Position numbers and translations under genes: made by a program
Shown here: piece after piece, positions 1-5,538 of the stretch
Position numbering within the stretch: position 1 is the stretch's first letter
Layout: every line of letters starts with the position of its first letter
Notes under the pieces: model-generated
Told to the model about the DNA's origin: nothing
What the model saw: the letters and a program-made list of their open reading frames with translations, nothing else
Databases searched by the model: none
Assembly: GCA_041609895.1 (NCBI GenBank)
Contig: JBFIPX010000195.1
Coordinates: forward strand, 1-6,274
From: JAHHLP01 sp041609895
Lineage (GTDB): Bacteria; Bacteroidota; Rhodothermia; Rhodothermales; JABDKH01
Direction of reading: 5' to 3'
DNA: 6,274 nt

Positions 1-199
1 CATCGAGGATGATCATGTCTGGAGTGTTCGCGTTCGCCTTCTCAAGTGCCTCGATTCCGTCCCTGGCAATATCTACCGTGAAACCCTCTTTTCGAAGGTT
101 GTATTTCAGCAGGTCCAGAATGTCATCTTCGTCGTCAACGACAAGGAGACGAACTTCGGCCCCTTCGGACGAGCGAGTAGCGGTGATGTTATCAGACAA
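1..199 (-). CDS. Response regulator, OmpR/PhoB-like receiver domain (N-terminal fragment)
   Basis: Only the first 66 codons are present; the gene runs off the left edge. The translation shows the start of a CheY-like receiver domain. Strand beta1 ends in the acidic pocket VVDDEDD (Asp22, Asp23), helix 1 reads ILDLLKYNLRKEGF, then come the ARDGIEAL segment and beta3 DMIILD. The last complete codon (positions 4-2) is the expected phospho-acceptor Asp66. The spacing and the LLKYNLRKEGF wording resemble PhoB/OmpR-class regulators, but the DNA-binding domain lies outside the window. Its sensor kinase is not visible. I chose TTG at 199 because the frame is closed upstream by TGA at 244-242 and has no ATG before the receiver domain. 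TTG at 217 is an alternative, and neither has a clear Shine-Dalgarno sequence. It lies downstream of the B12 operon on the same strand, 155 bp beyond the last operon gene, and is probably a separate unit. Confidence 0.85.
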   Translation of the reverse strand, partial: MSDNITATRSSEGAEVRLLVVDDEDDILDLLKYNLRKEGFTVDIARDGIEALEKANANTPDMIILD

Positions 200-226
200 T
201 GGAGTATGCCGCGGCAAATTTTCGAA

Positions 227-254
227 CAGCCGGCAATCCGGTCAGCCGGCAATC
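227..254. repeat. Direct repeat, 12 bp, 16-bp period
   Basis: The 12-mer CAGCCGGCAATC occurs at 227-238 and again at 243-254, so the copies are exactly 16 bp apart with CGGT between them. It lies just upstream of the response regulator start. The period (about 1.5 helical turns) is not typical of PhoB-type boxes (11 bp), so the function is unknown; local duplication is as likely as an operator. Confidence 0.6.
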
Positions 255-257
255 TTG

Positions 258-285
258 CCGAGCACGCAGTCTTAGCCGCACTCGG
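258..285 (-). other. Imperfect hairpin in the response-regulator upstream region
   Basis: On the minus-strand transcript CCGAGUGCG (285-277) can pair with CGUGCUCGG (266-258). This gives nine pairs, two of them G-U wobbles, around a 10-nt loop. On the plus strand those two positions would be mismatches, so the structure favours minus-strand RNA. No U-run follows, so it is not a standard intrinsic terminator. It could mark the 3' end of the B12 operon mRNA or a leader structure of the response regulator. Confidence 0.35.
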
Positions 286-316
286 CTTGCAAAGAACCAG
301 GCTTGCAAAGAACCAG
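285..316. repeat. Perfect tandem duplication of a 16-bp unit
   Basis: GCTTGCAAAGAACCAG occurs twice head to tail (285-300 and 301-316) without a mismatch. It sits between the end of the B12 operon and the response regulator. The minus-strand unit reads CTGGTTCTTTGCAAGC. A recent slippage duplication or a paired regulator site would both fit. Confidence 0.8.
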
Positions 317-354
317 TGGCTCAATTTAGCACGCCTGACGCCTATCGGTGTAAT

Positions 355-597
355 CTAACTGTTATCGTTTTCGGGCCGTTTCACGTCTCCGTCCCCGGGA
401 ATCAGCTCGTCGAAGCTCACACGGCCCGTCCGCAGCATGACGGATACATATGGCAGACAGAGACCACAACCGGTGCCAAATTTCACACGACCCTGTAGCT
501 GAAGGCTGTCCGCGATGCCGCAGGCGTCAGCGACCTCCTTCAGCTCGGCGAATGTCACGCCGTGGCACAGACACCTGTCAACGCAGACTCCGGTCAT
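355..597 (-). CDS. BFD-like [2Fe-2S]-binding protein
   Basis: An 80-residue protein matching the BFD-like [2Fe-2S] fold (bacterioferritin-associated ferredoxin type). It has the CxC pair Cys9-Leu-Cys11 followed by HGVTFAELKEVAD, then 32 residues later the CxxC pair Cys44-Gly-Leu-Cys47 in FGTGCGLCLPYV. The order CxC then CxxC, and the GxxCGxCxP context, are typical of the family. Known family members ferry electrons or clusters, for example releasing iron from bacterioferritin, and the same fold occurs as a domain in NirB, NasB and NifU-like proteins. Cys5 is an extra cysteine near the N-terminus. No signal peptide is seen, so it should be cytoplasmic. Its ATG overlaps the stop of the BtuG-like gene by one base (TAATG), there is no good SD of its own, and translation is probably coupled. 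Riboswitch control and position suggest a role in corrinoid use, perhaps as a redox partner; that is inference. The C-terminal tail after residue 65 is polar and probably disordered. Confidence 0.85.
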   Translation of the reverse strand: MTGVCVDRCLCHGVTFAELKEVADACGIADSLQLQGRVKFGTGCGLCLPYVSVMLRTGRVSFDELIPGDGDVKRPENDNS

Positions 598-1679
598 TAC
601 TGCGATTCGTCGAAAAAGTCGATGTGAGATGGGGCTACGCCAGCCTGAAACTGACCTACGACGCTCCCATCTGTGGTCATGATCGTAACGCTGCCCGACT
701 GCGTGAATCCTGGAACCCGAGCTACATACAACAGACCGTCGGAATCACTGTAGGCAACGCCCCCAATTGGCGCTCCCGAAAGCGGACCGATTTCCCTTAG
801 GAGAATGTCCAGGTCGGTGTCGATCACCAGGATGTGGCTCTGGTCTCGGACGATAAAAAGCAGTGCTGCGCTACTCGAATAGAACGCATCCTGACCGGGG
901 CCGGCGGTAAGTATCATTCCGTCTACAATGATCCTTCCTTTCTCATTGCCGGTGGCGGCATCCAGAACCAGTACCGCACCATCGGTCGTTCCGATCACAT
1001 TAAACTCGGAGTCGTAGATCGTCTGACCCGAACAGACGACCAGCAGCTCGCCCTGCCGATCGAATGCCGTGAATCGAGGTCCGTCGCAGTTCACGGTGAT
1101 TGTTCGCGAAACGATACGTCGAGAAAGATCGACGACAGACACCGTGCTACCGCTGCCAAAACCGTGATTTGAAACGTAGGCCTCGCCCGCCCGCACCAAT
1201 ACTCCCTCAGGGTTCGCGCCGACGGCAACGGTTGTTGTAACACTGGAAGAGTCCAGGTCGATGAACGACAGTGTGTTGTCAAAAAGATTGGTTACGACAA
1301 TTGTTGAAGCGGATACGCGACCCATGTATCGCGGACTGGAAACGCCGGTGATCTGCGCGATCTGGTTGCCGCCTGAAGCGGCGAATACGTCGATCCGGTT
1401 ACCTGTGTTGGATGCCACCAGGACGCGTTCGTCAGCGACGAGTATGCTCTGCACGATGGAGGCGAGATTTGATGCCATCGTTCGGGTCTTCATCGTCTCA
1501 GCATCGTACGCTGTGATGGAGCCGTTTCCGTCGCCGAAGTTCCCCTGATTGGCGACCAGGACGGAGCCGGTGCTGGATGGCGAGTCCTCGGAGGAAGCCA
1601 GTTCGCATCCGGTTGTGGTCAGGACAAGTAGTATCGTCGCTACTGACAAAACAATGTGTCGCAATACCGTCGGAGTCAT
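597..1679 (-). CDS. btuG: BtuG-like YncE/DUF5074 beta-propeller lipoprotein
   Basis: A 360-residue surface-lipoprotein candidate. The N-terminus has Arg7 and a hydrophobic run (residues 9-23) ending in TTTG-Cys25. This works as a lipobox, although Thr at -3 is not ideal. After a Ser-rich linker the chain is a series of YncE-like blades with recurring xVxNxxxxxVxVxD units. Examples are VANQGNFGDGNGSITAYD (42-59), VASNTGNRIDVF (88-99), VTNLFDNTLSFIDLD (129-143), YVSNHGFGSGSTVSVVDL (168-185), AVLVLDAATG (235-244), HILVIDTD (282-289) and the last blade from about 317. The first blade's NQGNFGxGNGS wording is characteristic of the DUF5074/BtuG group. In Bacteroides, BtuG is a surface beta-propeller that binds cobalamin very tightly and passes it to BtuB. 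Here it follows a TonB receptor by 13 bp, under a cobalamin riboswitch, which supports that role. Cys198 and Cys216 could form a disulfide. An upstream in-frame ATG at 1778 is rejected because it lies inside the receptor gene and would bury the signal peptide. The gene symbol is by analogy. Confidence 0.85.
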   Translation of the reverse strand: MTPTVLRHIVLSVATILLVLTTTGCELASSEDSPSSTGSVLVANQGNFGDGNGSITAYDAETMKTRTMASNLASIVQSILVADERVLVASNTGNRIDVFAASGGNQIAQITGVSSPRYMGRVSASTIVVTNLFDNTLSFIDLDSSSVTTTVAVGANPEGVLVRAGEAYVSNHGFGSGSTVSVVDLSRRIVSRTITVNCDGPRFTAFDRQGELLVVCSGQTIYDSEFNVIGTTDGAVLVLDAATGNEKGRIIVDGMILTAGPGQDAFYSSSAALLFIVRDQSHILVIDTDLDILLREIGPLSGAPIGGVAYSDSDGLLYVARVPGFTQSGSVTIMTTDGSVVGQFQAGVAPSHIDFFDESQ

Positions 1680-1692
1680 GTTTCTCAAAGAT

Positions 1693-3597
1693 CTAGATCG
1701 TGACTGCAAGCTGCAGACGAAGGTGGCGAGGCGGCATCGGATAACCGGAAACGATCTGGTAGTCTGAGGAGCCGACATTTTCCAGCGCGGCAGTTAGTCG
1801 CAGCGCAGTTGTTCCAATATTGAATCGAGACGCCACACGAGCGTCGACGACTGCGTACGGGCTTAGCCAGGATGATGCGTCCTCGGTCACGTATCGCCGA
1901 CCTACCGCCCGCACAGAGAGACCGGCCGACATGTGTCGACCAACGAAGTCGGCGCCCGTGCGCACTGTGTGTCTGGGAACGTATCGCAGTGGCTTCCCAT
2001 AGGTTTCGGAGGCCTTTGACGAGCGGTCCGTTGCGTTGACGAACTCGTACCCGGCCGAGATGGTCATCACGACAGCGCCGAGAACAACCGTTCGCTTGCC
2101 GCTGGACTCGAGTCCGAAGCTCCGAGCAGTTCCAATGTTCTCTGGACGCCACGTTCCGGACTCATCCGGCAGCCAACTGATTCGATTTCGTGTCGACTGA
2201 TAAAAAGCGGTCACCTCACCCGAGAATCGATCACTCTCCATTGCGAATCCCAGATCCGCCGATACACCTCTTTCGGGAAGCAGTCCACTGTTGCCTCTCG
2301 CATTGGCTCCTCGCCAGTGCAGGTCGTTGAAGGTCGGGATTCTGAACGTTCGCTCTACGCCTGACTTCACCGCCAGAACGCCCTCGTTACCCAGTTTCAT
2401 CCGAACCCGAAGCGCCGGATTGACGCTGTTGACAACGTGTCCATCACGCCGAAACCAATCCGATCGAACGGATGGAAAGAAGCTTATTCCGCGTCCTGCC
2501 CGCGCCTGCGCCGACGCATAAATGGCACTCATCGTCTGGGCGGCACCGTCGTCGAGCGATGGATGTGACGCGGTCTGTCTGCCCGCATCAGCACCTACGA
2601 TCAGTCGAAGTGCGCGGCTAATTCGCTGGTCCCGCGAGACTCCGATGGTGAGAGATCTGGTCAGGCCCTCATCATCCACACCGATTGCAGGATTCGCGTA
2701 CCGAATGGACATTCGCTGCACTGATGCTTGCACCGTCGTGCTACCTGTCGAACTCTGCCAGTGTTGGGCAAGCCACACGCGGAAGAGCCGGTCCCACTGA
2801 CGTTCACCAGGGCTCGGATTTCCCCCAATTGAAGGAAGCCCGCGCTCTACAGACGCAAGCCACCCCGCCAGCTCGGTCAACGTCCGCGAACGTCGATGTC
2901 TTGCCTTGAAAAAGACATTTACCGACTCACGATCAGCATTGGACCTTTCGCTTCGCCTCGTTGGAAAGTTTGAGCGATCCAGGAAACTGAAGTCGCCGTC
3001 TTCTTTCGCAACTTCCGCCGCTACGGTCACATCTGTGTTGGAGCCCATGAGCATGCCGGTTGCGCCTGCCGAACGCTCCCCCCATGCACCCGCCAGCGTC
3101 GTAAGACGAATACTCGAACGTTCGGGGACAAGCGTCGACAGGTTAATAGCACCGCCGATCGCGTCACTGCCGAAGCGCGATGATCCGCCGCCGTGGAGCT
3201 GTTCGACGGCCGACAAAAAAACTGTGGGCAGGAGAGACAGGTCAACCTGACCCAACTGTGGGTCCGTCACTGGTTGACCGTCCAACAGTATCGCGGTGTG
3301 CGTCGGACTGGAGCCACGTATGGAGATGCCGGCGAGACCGCCCGGCCCGTACCGGCGCACGAACCCGCCTCCGTCCCGCTCCAGTATTGCGGATAATGAG
3401 TGCTCCGGGTAGCGCTCTATCAACGCACGATCTAATCGTGTAACACGGGCAGGCAACGCATCCGGCGAGAGAGTAAAGCGCGTGGCTACGATCGTGACTT
3501 CCGGGAGGGCGTACAGAGTGTCAACGGAAAGCTGACTGCACGCAACCGTGACCGGCAGCAGAGAAAACGAAACAAAACAGAATATCTTCCTAAACAT
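1693..3597 (-). CDS. btuB: BtuB-like TonB-dependent outer-membrane cobalamin receptor
   Basis: A 634-residue TonB-dependent receptor, close to the usual BtuB size. Residues 1-22 form a signal peptide (MFRK, then a hydrophobic core ending ACSQ). A TonB-box-like stretch PEVTIVATR (32-40) resembles DTLVVTA in BtuB. The plug domain follows (about 41-155) with ISIRGSSPTHTAILLDGQPV (91-110), the SLLP segment at 121-124 and the plug end GSDAIGGAINL (143-153). The rest is a barrel of alternating amphipathic strands, including the receptor-typical FRIPTFNDLHWRG and a late ALENVGSSDYQIVSGYPMPP (an xNLxdxxY..xGyPxPGR-like motif). It should bind cobalamin or a corrinoid at the cell surface and import it to the periplasm using TonB energy. 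The specificity is inferred from the riboswitch and the BtuG-like neighbour. The last residue is Ile rather than the usual aromatic. The ATG at 3597 directly follows the U-tract of the leader hairpin, and SD candidates (GAGG, CAGG) lie in that hairpin's 3' arm. No BtuFCD transporter genes are in the window. Confidence 0.9.
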   Translation of the reverse strand: MFRKIFCFVSFSLLPVTVACSQLSVDTLYALPEVTIVATRFTLSPDALPARVTRLDRALIERYPEHSLSAILERDGGGFVRRYGPGGLAGISIRGSSPTHTAILLDGQPVTDPQLGQVDLSLLPTVFLSAVEQLHGGGSSRFGSDAIGGAINLSTLVPERSSIRLTTLAGAWGERSAGATGMLMGSNTDVTVAAEVAKEDGDFSFLDRSNFPTRRSERSNADRESVNVFFKARHRRSRTLTELAGWLASVERGLPSIGGNPSPGERQWDRLFRVWLAQHWQSSTGSTTVQASVQRMSIRYANPAIGVDDEGLTRSLTIGVSRDQRISRALRLIVGADAGRQTASHPSLDDGAAQTMSAIYASAQARAGRGISFFPSVRSDWFRRDGHVVNSVNPALRVRMKLGNEGVLAVKSGVERTFRIPTFNDLHWRGANARGNSGLLPERGVSADLGFAMESDRFSGEVTAFYQSTRNRISWLPDESGTWRPENIGTARSFGLESSGKRTVVLGAVVMTISAGYEFVNATDRSSKASETYGKPLRYVPRHTVRTGADFVGRHMSAGLSVRAVGRRYVTEDASSWLSPYAVVDARVASRFNIGTTALRLTAALENVGSSDYQIVSGYPMPPRHLRLQLAVTI

Positions 3598-3601
3598 AAA
3601 A

Positions 3602-3631
3602 GCCTGGTCCTCAATCGAAGAGGGTCCAGGC
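3602..3631 (-). terminator. Riboswitch expression platform: terminator / SD-sequestering hairpin
   Basis: On the minus-strand RNA GCCUGG (3631-3626) pairs with CCAGGC (3607-3602). An inner CCUC/GAGG stem continues it after an A-A mismatch and a bulged C. Four U residues follow (3601-3598) and abut the AUG at 3597-3595. The shape is that of an intrinsic terminator with a short U-tract. Because the 3' arm carries the only SD-like sequences of the receptor gene (GAGG, CAGG), the same stem could also block ribosome binding. It is the expected OFF structure when cobalamin is bound. Confidence 0.65.
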
Positions 3632-3635
3632 GAGT

Positions 3636-3659
3636 GTCATCAATGAAAATCCTGATGAC
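3636..3659 (-). other. Leader hairpin between riboswitch aptamer and terminator
   Basis: GUCAUCA (3659-3653) and UGAUGAC (3642-3636) form a perfect seven-pair stem with a 10-nt A/U-rich loop. No U-run follows. It probably acts as a spacer or as part of the switching region; no alternative pairing could be established by eye. Confidence 0.5.
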
Positions 3660-3670
3660 GGTCACACCCG

Positions 3671-3690
3671 AACCTCTGTCCCCGGAGGTT
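3671..3690 (-). other. Leader hairpin directly after the aptamer
   Basis: AACCUC (3690-3685) pairs perfectly with GAGGUU (3676-3671), enclosing the 8-nt loop CGGGGACA. Its GAGG strand could compete for the CCCUC segment in the 5' arm of the terminator hairpin, so it is a candidate antiterminator element. That competition is inference. Confidence 0.45.
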
Positions 3691-3701
3691 GGCATGAGAA
3701 C

Positions 3702-3900
3702 GCCTTTGGCAGGTATCCTGGCTTTGGTGCGCTCATTGGTTGCGTCAATACTCCGCCGAGGCCTTCCCGTGGCCTTTGCCACAGTGACCGTCGGCTTCAT
3801 CGCGGCGACGCGCGCACCTCACAGTTGCGGGTACAGCTCCGGACTTGACGTTTCCGCCGCACCGGATTCCCTTTGATCCACGTGGATCTTGACCAGAGGC
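3702..3900 (-). ncRNA. Cobalamin (AdoCbl) riboswitch aptamer
   Basis: All the conserved blocks of a cobalamin riboswitch are readable on the minus strand in the right order. P1: GCCTCTGG (3900-3893) pairs with CCAAAGGC (3709-3702), seven of eight. P2: a perfect 14-bp palindrome GATCCACGTGGATC (3888-3875). Core: GGGAATCCGGTG (3871-3860). Next comes CCGGAGCTGTACCCGCAACTGTG (3842-3820; quoted whole only as landmarks CCGGAGCTGTACCCGC and AACTGTG). Then GGTCACTGTGGC and GGCCACGGGAAGGC follow. Last, the B12 box AGCCAGGATACCTGCC (3723-3708) fits the AGYCMGgAgACCTGCC consensus. It lies upstream of a TonB receptor, where such switches repress uptake genes when adenosylcobalamin is plentiful. Confidence 0.96.
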
Positions 3901-3922
3901 CTATGTGAATGAACGTCATGAT

Positions 3923-3951
3923 ATGGTAACGGCAGCTTCGGGAAAATCCAA
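3923..3951 (-). promoter_or_regulatory. Candidate promoter of the B12 operon
   Basis: On the minus strand TTGGAT (3951-3946), a 17-nt spacer and TACCAT (3928-3923) place a start site about 15 nt ahead of the riboswitch P1 stem, which is where a promoter is needed. The match is loose for both the housekeeping -35/-10 pattern and the Bacteroidota TAnnTTTG element, so this rests mainly on position. Confidence 0.3.
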
Positions 3952-3982
3952 CCTCTGCGACGCGAATTACCGGCGAACGACC

Positions 3983-5383
3983 CTACGAAAGTTCGTGCGA
4001 TTCACCGTAATCAGGGATCTGCACATCACTGTATCCTTCCTCCACCAGGGCCGCGCGCATCAGTTCCTGCCGTTTTGGCTCTCCGTGAACAAGAAAAACC
4101 TTCTTGAGGCGATCACGGTCCAGCGTCGAAAGAAATCGAAGCATACCGGGATGATCCGCGTGAGCCGAATAGCTATTCTTGACGACCACCTCCGCCTTGA
4201 GGTTATACGTTTCCCCGAAGATGCGAACTTGTGGATGCCGATCGACAATCCGTTTTCCCAGGGTATGATCTGCGCAGTAGCCGACAATCATGATCGTGTT
4301 TCGGCTGTCCTCAATGTTGTTGCGCAAGTGATGAAGTATGCGGCCCGCCTCGCACATCCCGGACGCCGATATAATCATCATGGGAACCCGGCTTCCGTTG
4401 AGCTCTTTCGATTTCTCGGCGTCACGGATATATGTCAGCCGGTCGAACCCCAGAGGGTTGTGGTCCGTCAACAAGTATTGCTGCAATTTCGAGTCATAGC
4501 ACTCCGGATGTGAGAGATAGACGCTGGTTGCGTTCACAGCAAGCGGGCTGTCGACAAACACCGGTATCGGCGGAAGTTTGCCTTCGTTCCAGAGTTGGTC
4601 AAGAGCGTACACGATCTCCTGCGTCCGGCCGACAGCAAAAGCCGGAACGATTACCTTTCCTCCGCGGCTGCTGGTACGTTGTATGACCTCGGCCAACAGA
4701 TCTCTGGCACGATCGGGTGGGTCGTGCGTCTTACCGCCGTAGGTTGATTCGGAGATCAGGTAGTCGCAGTCCTCCATCGGCTGCGGATCCCGCAGGATCG
4801 GTCGCCCCGGATTGCCGACATCTCCAGTGAACCCCAGTCGAATCGTCTTACCCGCCTCCGTGACGGACAGAACCATCGTCGCGGATCCAAGAATGTGGCC
4901 CGCATCTCGATACTCGACCGTCACTCCCTCCGCCGGCGAGAACCGCTGGCGGTAGCCAACTCCGACAAAATGGTCGAGAACGGCCTCGGCATCCTCACGA
5001 CGATATAGTGGCTGACGCTCTGGCTTGCCTTGCTTTTTTCTGATCTTGTTTACAAACCGAATGTCTTTCTCTTGAATGTGCGCACTGTCCATCAGCATGA
5101 GCGCGCACAACGAGTAGGTCGCATGCGTCGCCCATATTTTCCCTCGAAAACCTTCCTTGTAAAGCTTCGGAAGGAGTCCGGAATGGTCGATGTGCGCATG
5201 AGACAACAGAACCACATCAATGGCTGCCGCATCGAAGAGAAACCGGTCATTCATCTCGTCCGAGATCGACCTCTTTCCCTGAAACAGTCCGCAGTCGAGA
5301 AGCAACGTTGAGCCGTTCTGCAATCTCAAGAGATGCTTTGATCCCGTTACTGTACGTGCCGCACCACAAAAGGTCAGTTTCAT
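3983..5383 (-). CDS. MBL-fold / beta-CASP metallohydrolase (RNA-processing exonuclease type)
   Basis: A 466-residue enzyme of the metallo-beta-lactamase superfamily with a beta-CASP insert, related to the CPSF73/YsnF-type RNA hydrolases. With the start used here, the zinc ligands are in S-HAHIDH (62-67), H163 of AGHILGSA, D188 of FTGDVG, H408 in SAHADH (406-411) and H433 in VHGEP. The beta-CASP signatures are ESTYGG (from E212), GRTQE (252-256) and ISASGM (338-343). The complete set implies an active nuclease, probably cytoplasmic and acting on RNA; the substrate is not known. I chose ATG at 5383 because MKLTFCGAARTVTGSKHLL is the usual family N-terminus. The in-frame ATG 16 codons earlier (5431) overlaps a promoter element. 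It is on the same strand as the B12 operon but ends 82 bp before the riboswitch, and no strong terminator is seen between them. It is divergent from the serine hydrolase gene. Confidence 0.92.
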   Translation of the reverse strand: MKLTFCGAARTVTGSKHLLRLQNGSTLLLDCGLFQGKRSISDEMNDRFLFDAAAIDVVLLSHAHIDHSGLLPKLYKEGFRGKIWATHATYSLCALMLMDSAHIQEKDIRFVNKIRKKQGKPERQPLYRREDAEAVLDHFVGVGYRQRFSPAEGVTVEYRDAGHILGSATMVLSVTEAGKTIRLGFTGDVGNPGRPILRDPQPMEDCDYLISESTYGGKTHDPPDRARDLLAEVIQRTSSRGGKVIVPAFAVGRTQEIVYALDQLWNEGKLPPIPVFVDSPLAVNATSVYLSHPECYDSKLQQYLLTDHNPLGFDRLTYIRDAEKSKELNGSRVPMMIISASGMCEAGRILHHLRNNIEDSRNTIMIVGYCADHTLGKRIVDRHPQVRIFGETYNLKAEVVVKNSYSAHADHPGMLRFLSTLDRDRLKKVFLVHGEPKRQELMRAALVEEGYSDVQIPDYGESHELS

Positions 5384-5420
5384 GTTTACCAGGTTGTTTC
5401 CATAAGACGAGTAGCCCCGC

Positions 5421-5428
5421 CAAATATA
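5421..5428 (-). promoter_or_regulatory. Bacteroidota-type -7 promoter element for the MBL gene
   Basis: TATATTTG on the minus strand is a perfect match to the Bacteroidota -7 consensus TAnnTTTG. A start site near 5414 would leave a leader of about 31 nt before the ATG at 5383. No clear -33 TTTG is found at the expected distance. Because the element covers codons 2-4 of the longer reading frame, it argues against the start at 5431. Confidence 0.5.
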
Positions 5429-5479
5429 CATGCCGCACCCATGCGCGTTAGCCAGACACTATGAGAGCCGCGTGCCGCC

Positions 5480-5510
5480 TTTCTTCGATTCGGTAACAAC
5501 AGTACATTTG
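5480..5510 (+). promoter_or_regulatory. Bacteroidota-type promoter for the serine hydrolase gene
   Basis: TTTC (5480-5483), one mismatch from the -33 TTTG, is followed after 19 nt by TACATTTG (5503-5510), which fits TAnnTTTG exactly. Transcription would start near 5517, about 22 nt ahead of the ATG at 5539. Confidence 0.5.
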
Positions 5511-5538
5511 AGGGTAGCTGCTCACCAATCGATCGCCC

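Noticed and set aside
215..222. AAAATTTG on the minus strand as a -7 promoter element for the response regulator
   Set aside because: It lacks the initial T of TAnnTTTG, has no -33 partner, and would leave a leader of only about nine bases before the TTG at 199.
258..285. Intrinsic terminator for the B12 operon
   Set aside because: The stem has two G-U pairs and is followed by CAAGAUUGCC rather than a U-run; it is kept only as a hairpin.
227..316. CRISPR array or attachment site
   Set aside because: There are only two copies each of two different short units, without regular spacers, cas genes, a tRNA or an integrase nearby.
1680..1778. A 33-codon N-terminal extension of the BtuG-like gene starting at ATG 1778
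   Set aside because: It lies inside the end of the TonB receptor gene, would be highly basic, and would bury the signal peptide and lipobox that begin at the ATG at 1679.
1685..2152. A 155-codon minus-strand open frame overlapping the receptor and propeller genes
   Set aside because: It is an Arg/Ser/Cys-rich out-of-frame reading of the receptor gene; the receptor frame has coherent TonB-receptor barrel sequence throughout.
3875..3888. Perfect 14-bp palindrome GATCCACGTGGATC as a transcription factor operator
   Set aside because: It sits exactly where the P2 helix of the cobalamin riboswitch belongs, just before GGGAATCCGGTG, so RNA structure explains it.
3905..4513. A 202-codon open frame on the plus strand
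   Set aside because: It is antisense to the C-terminal half of the beta-CASP enzyme, whose motifs are intact, and its translation shows no recognisable family features.
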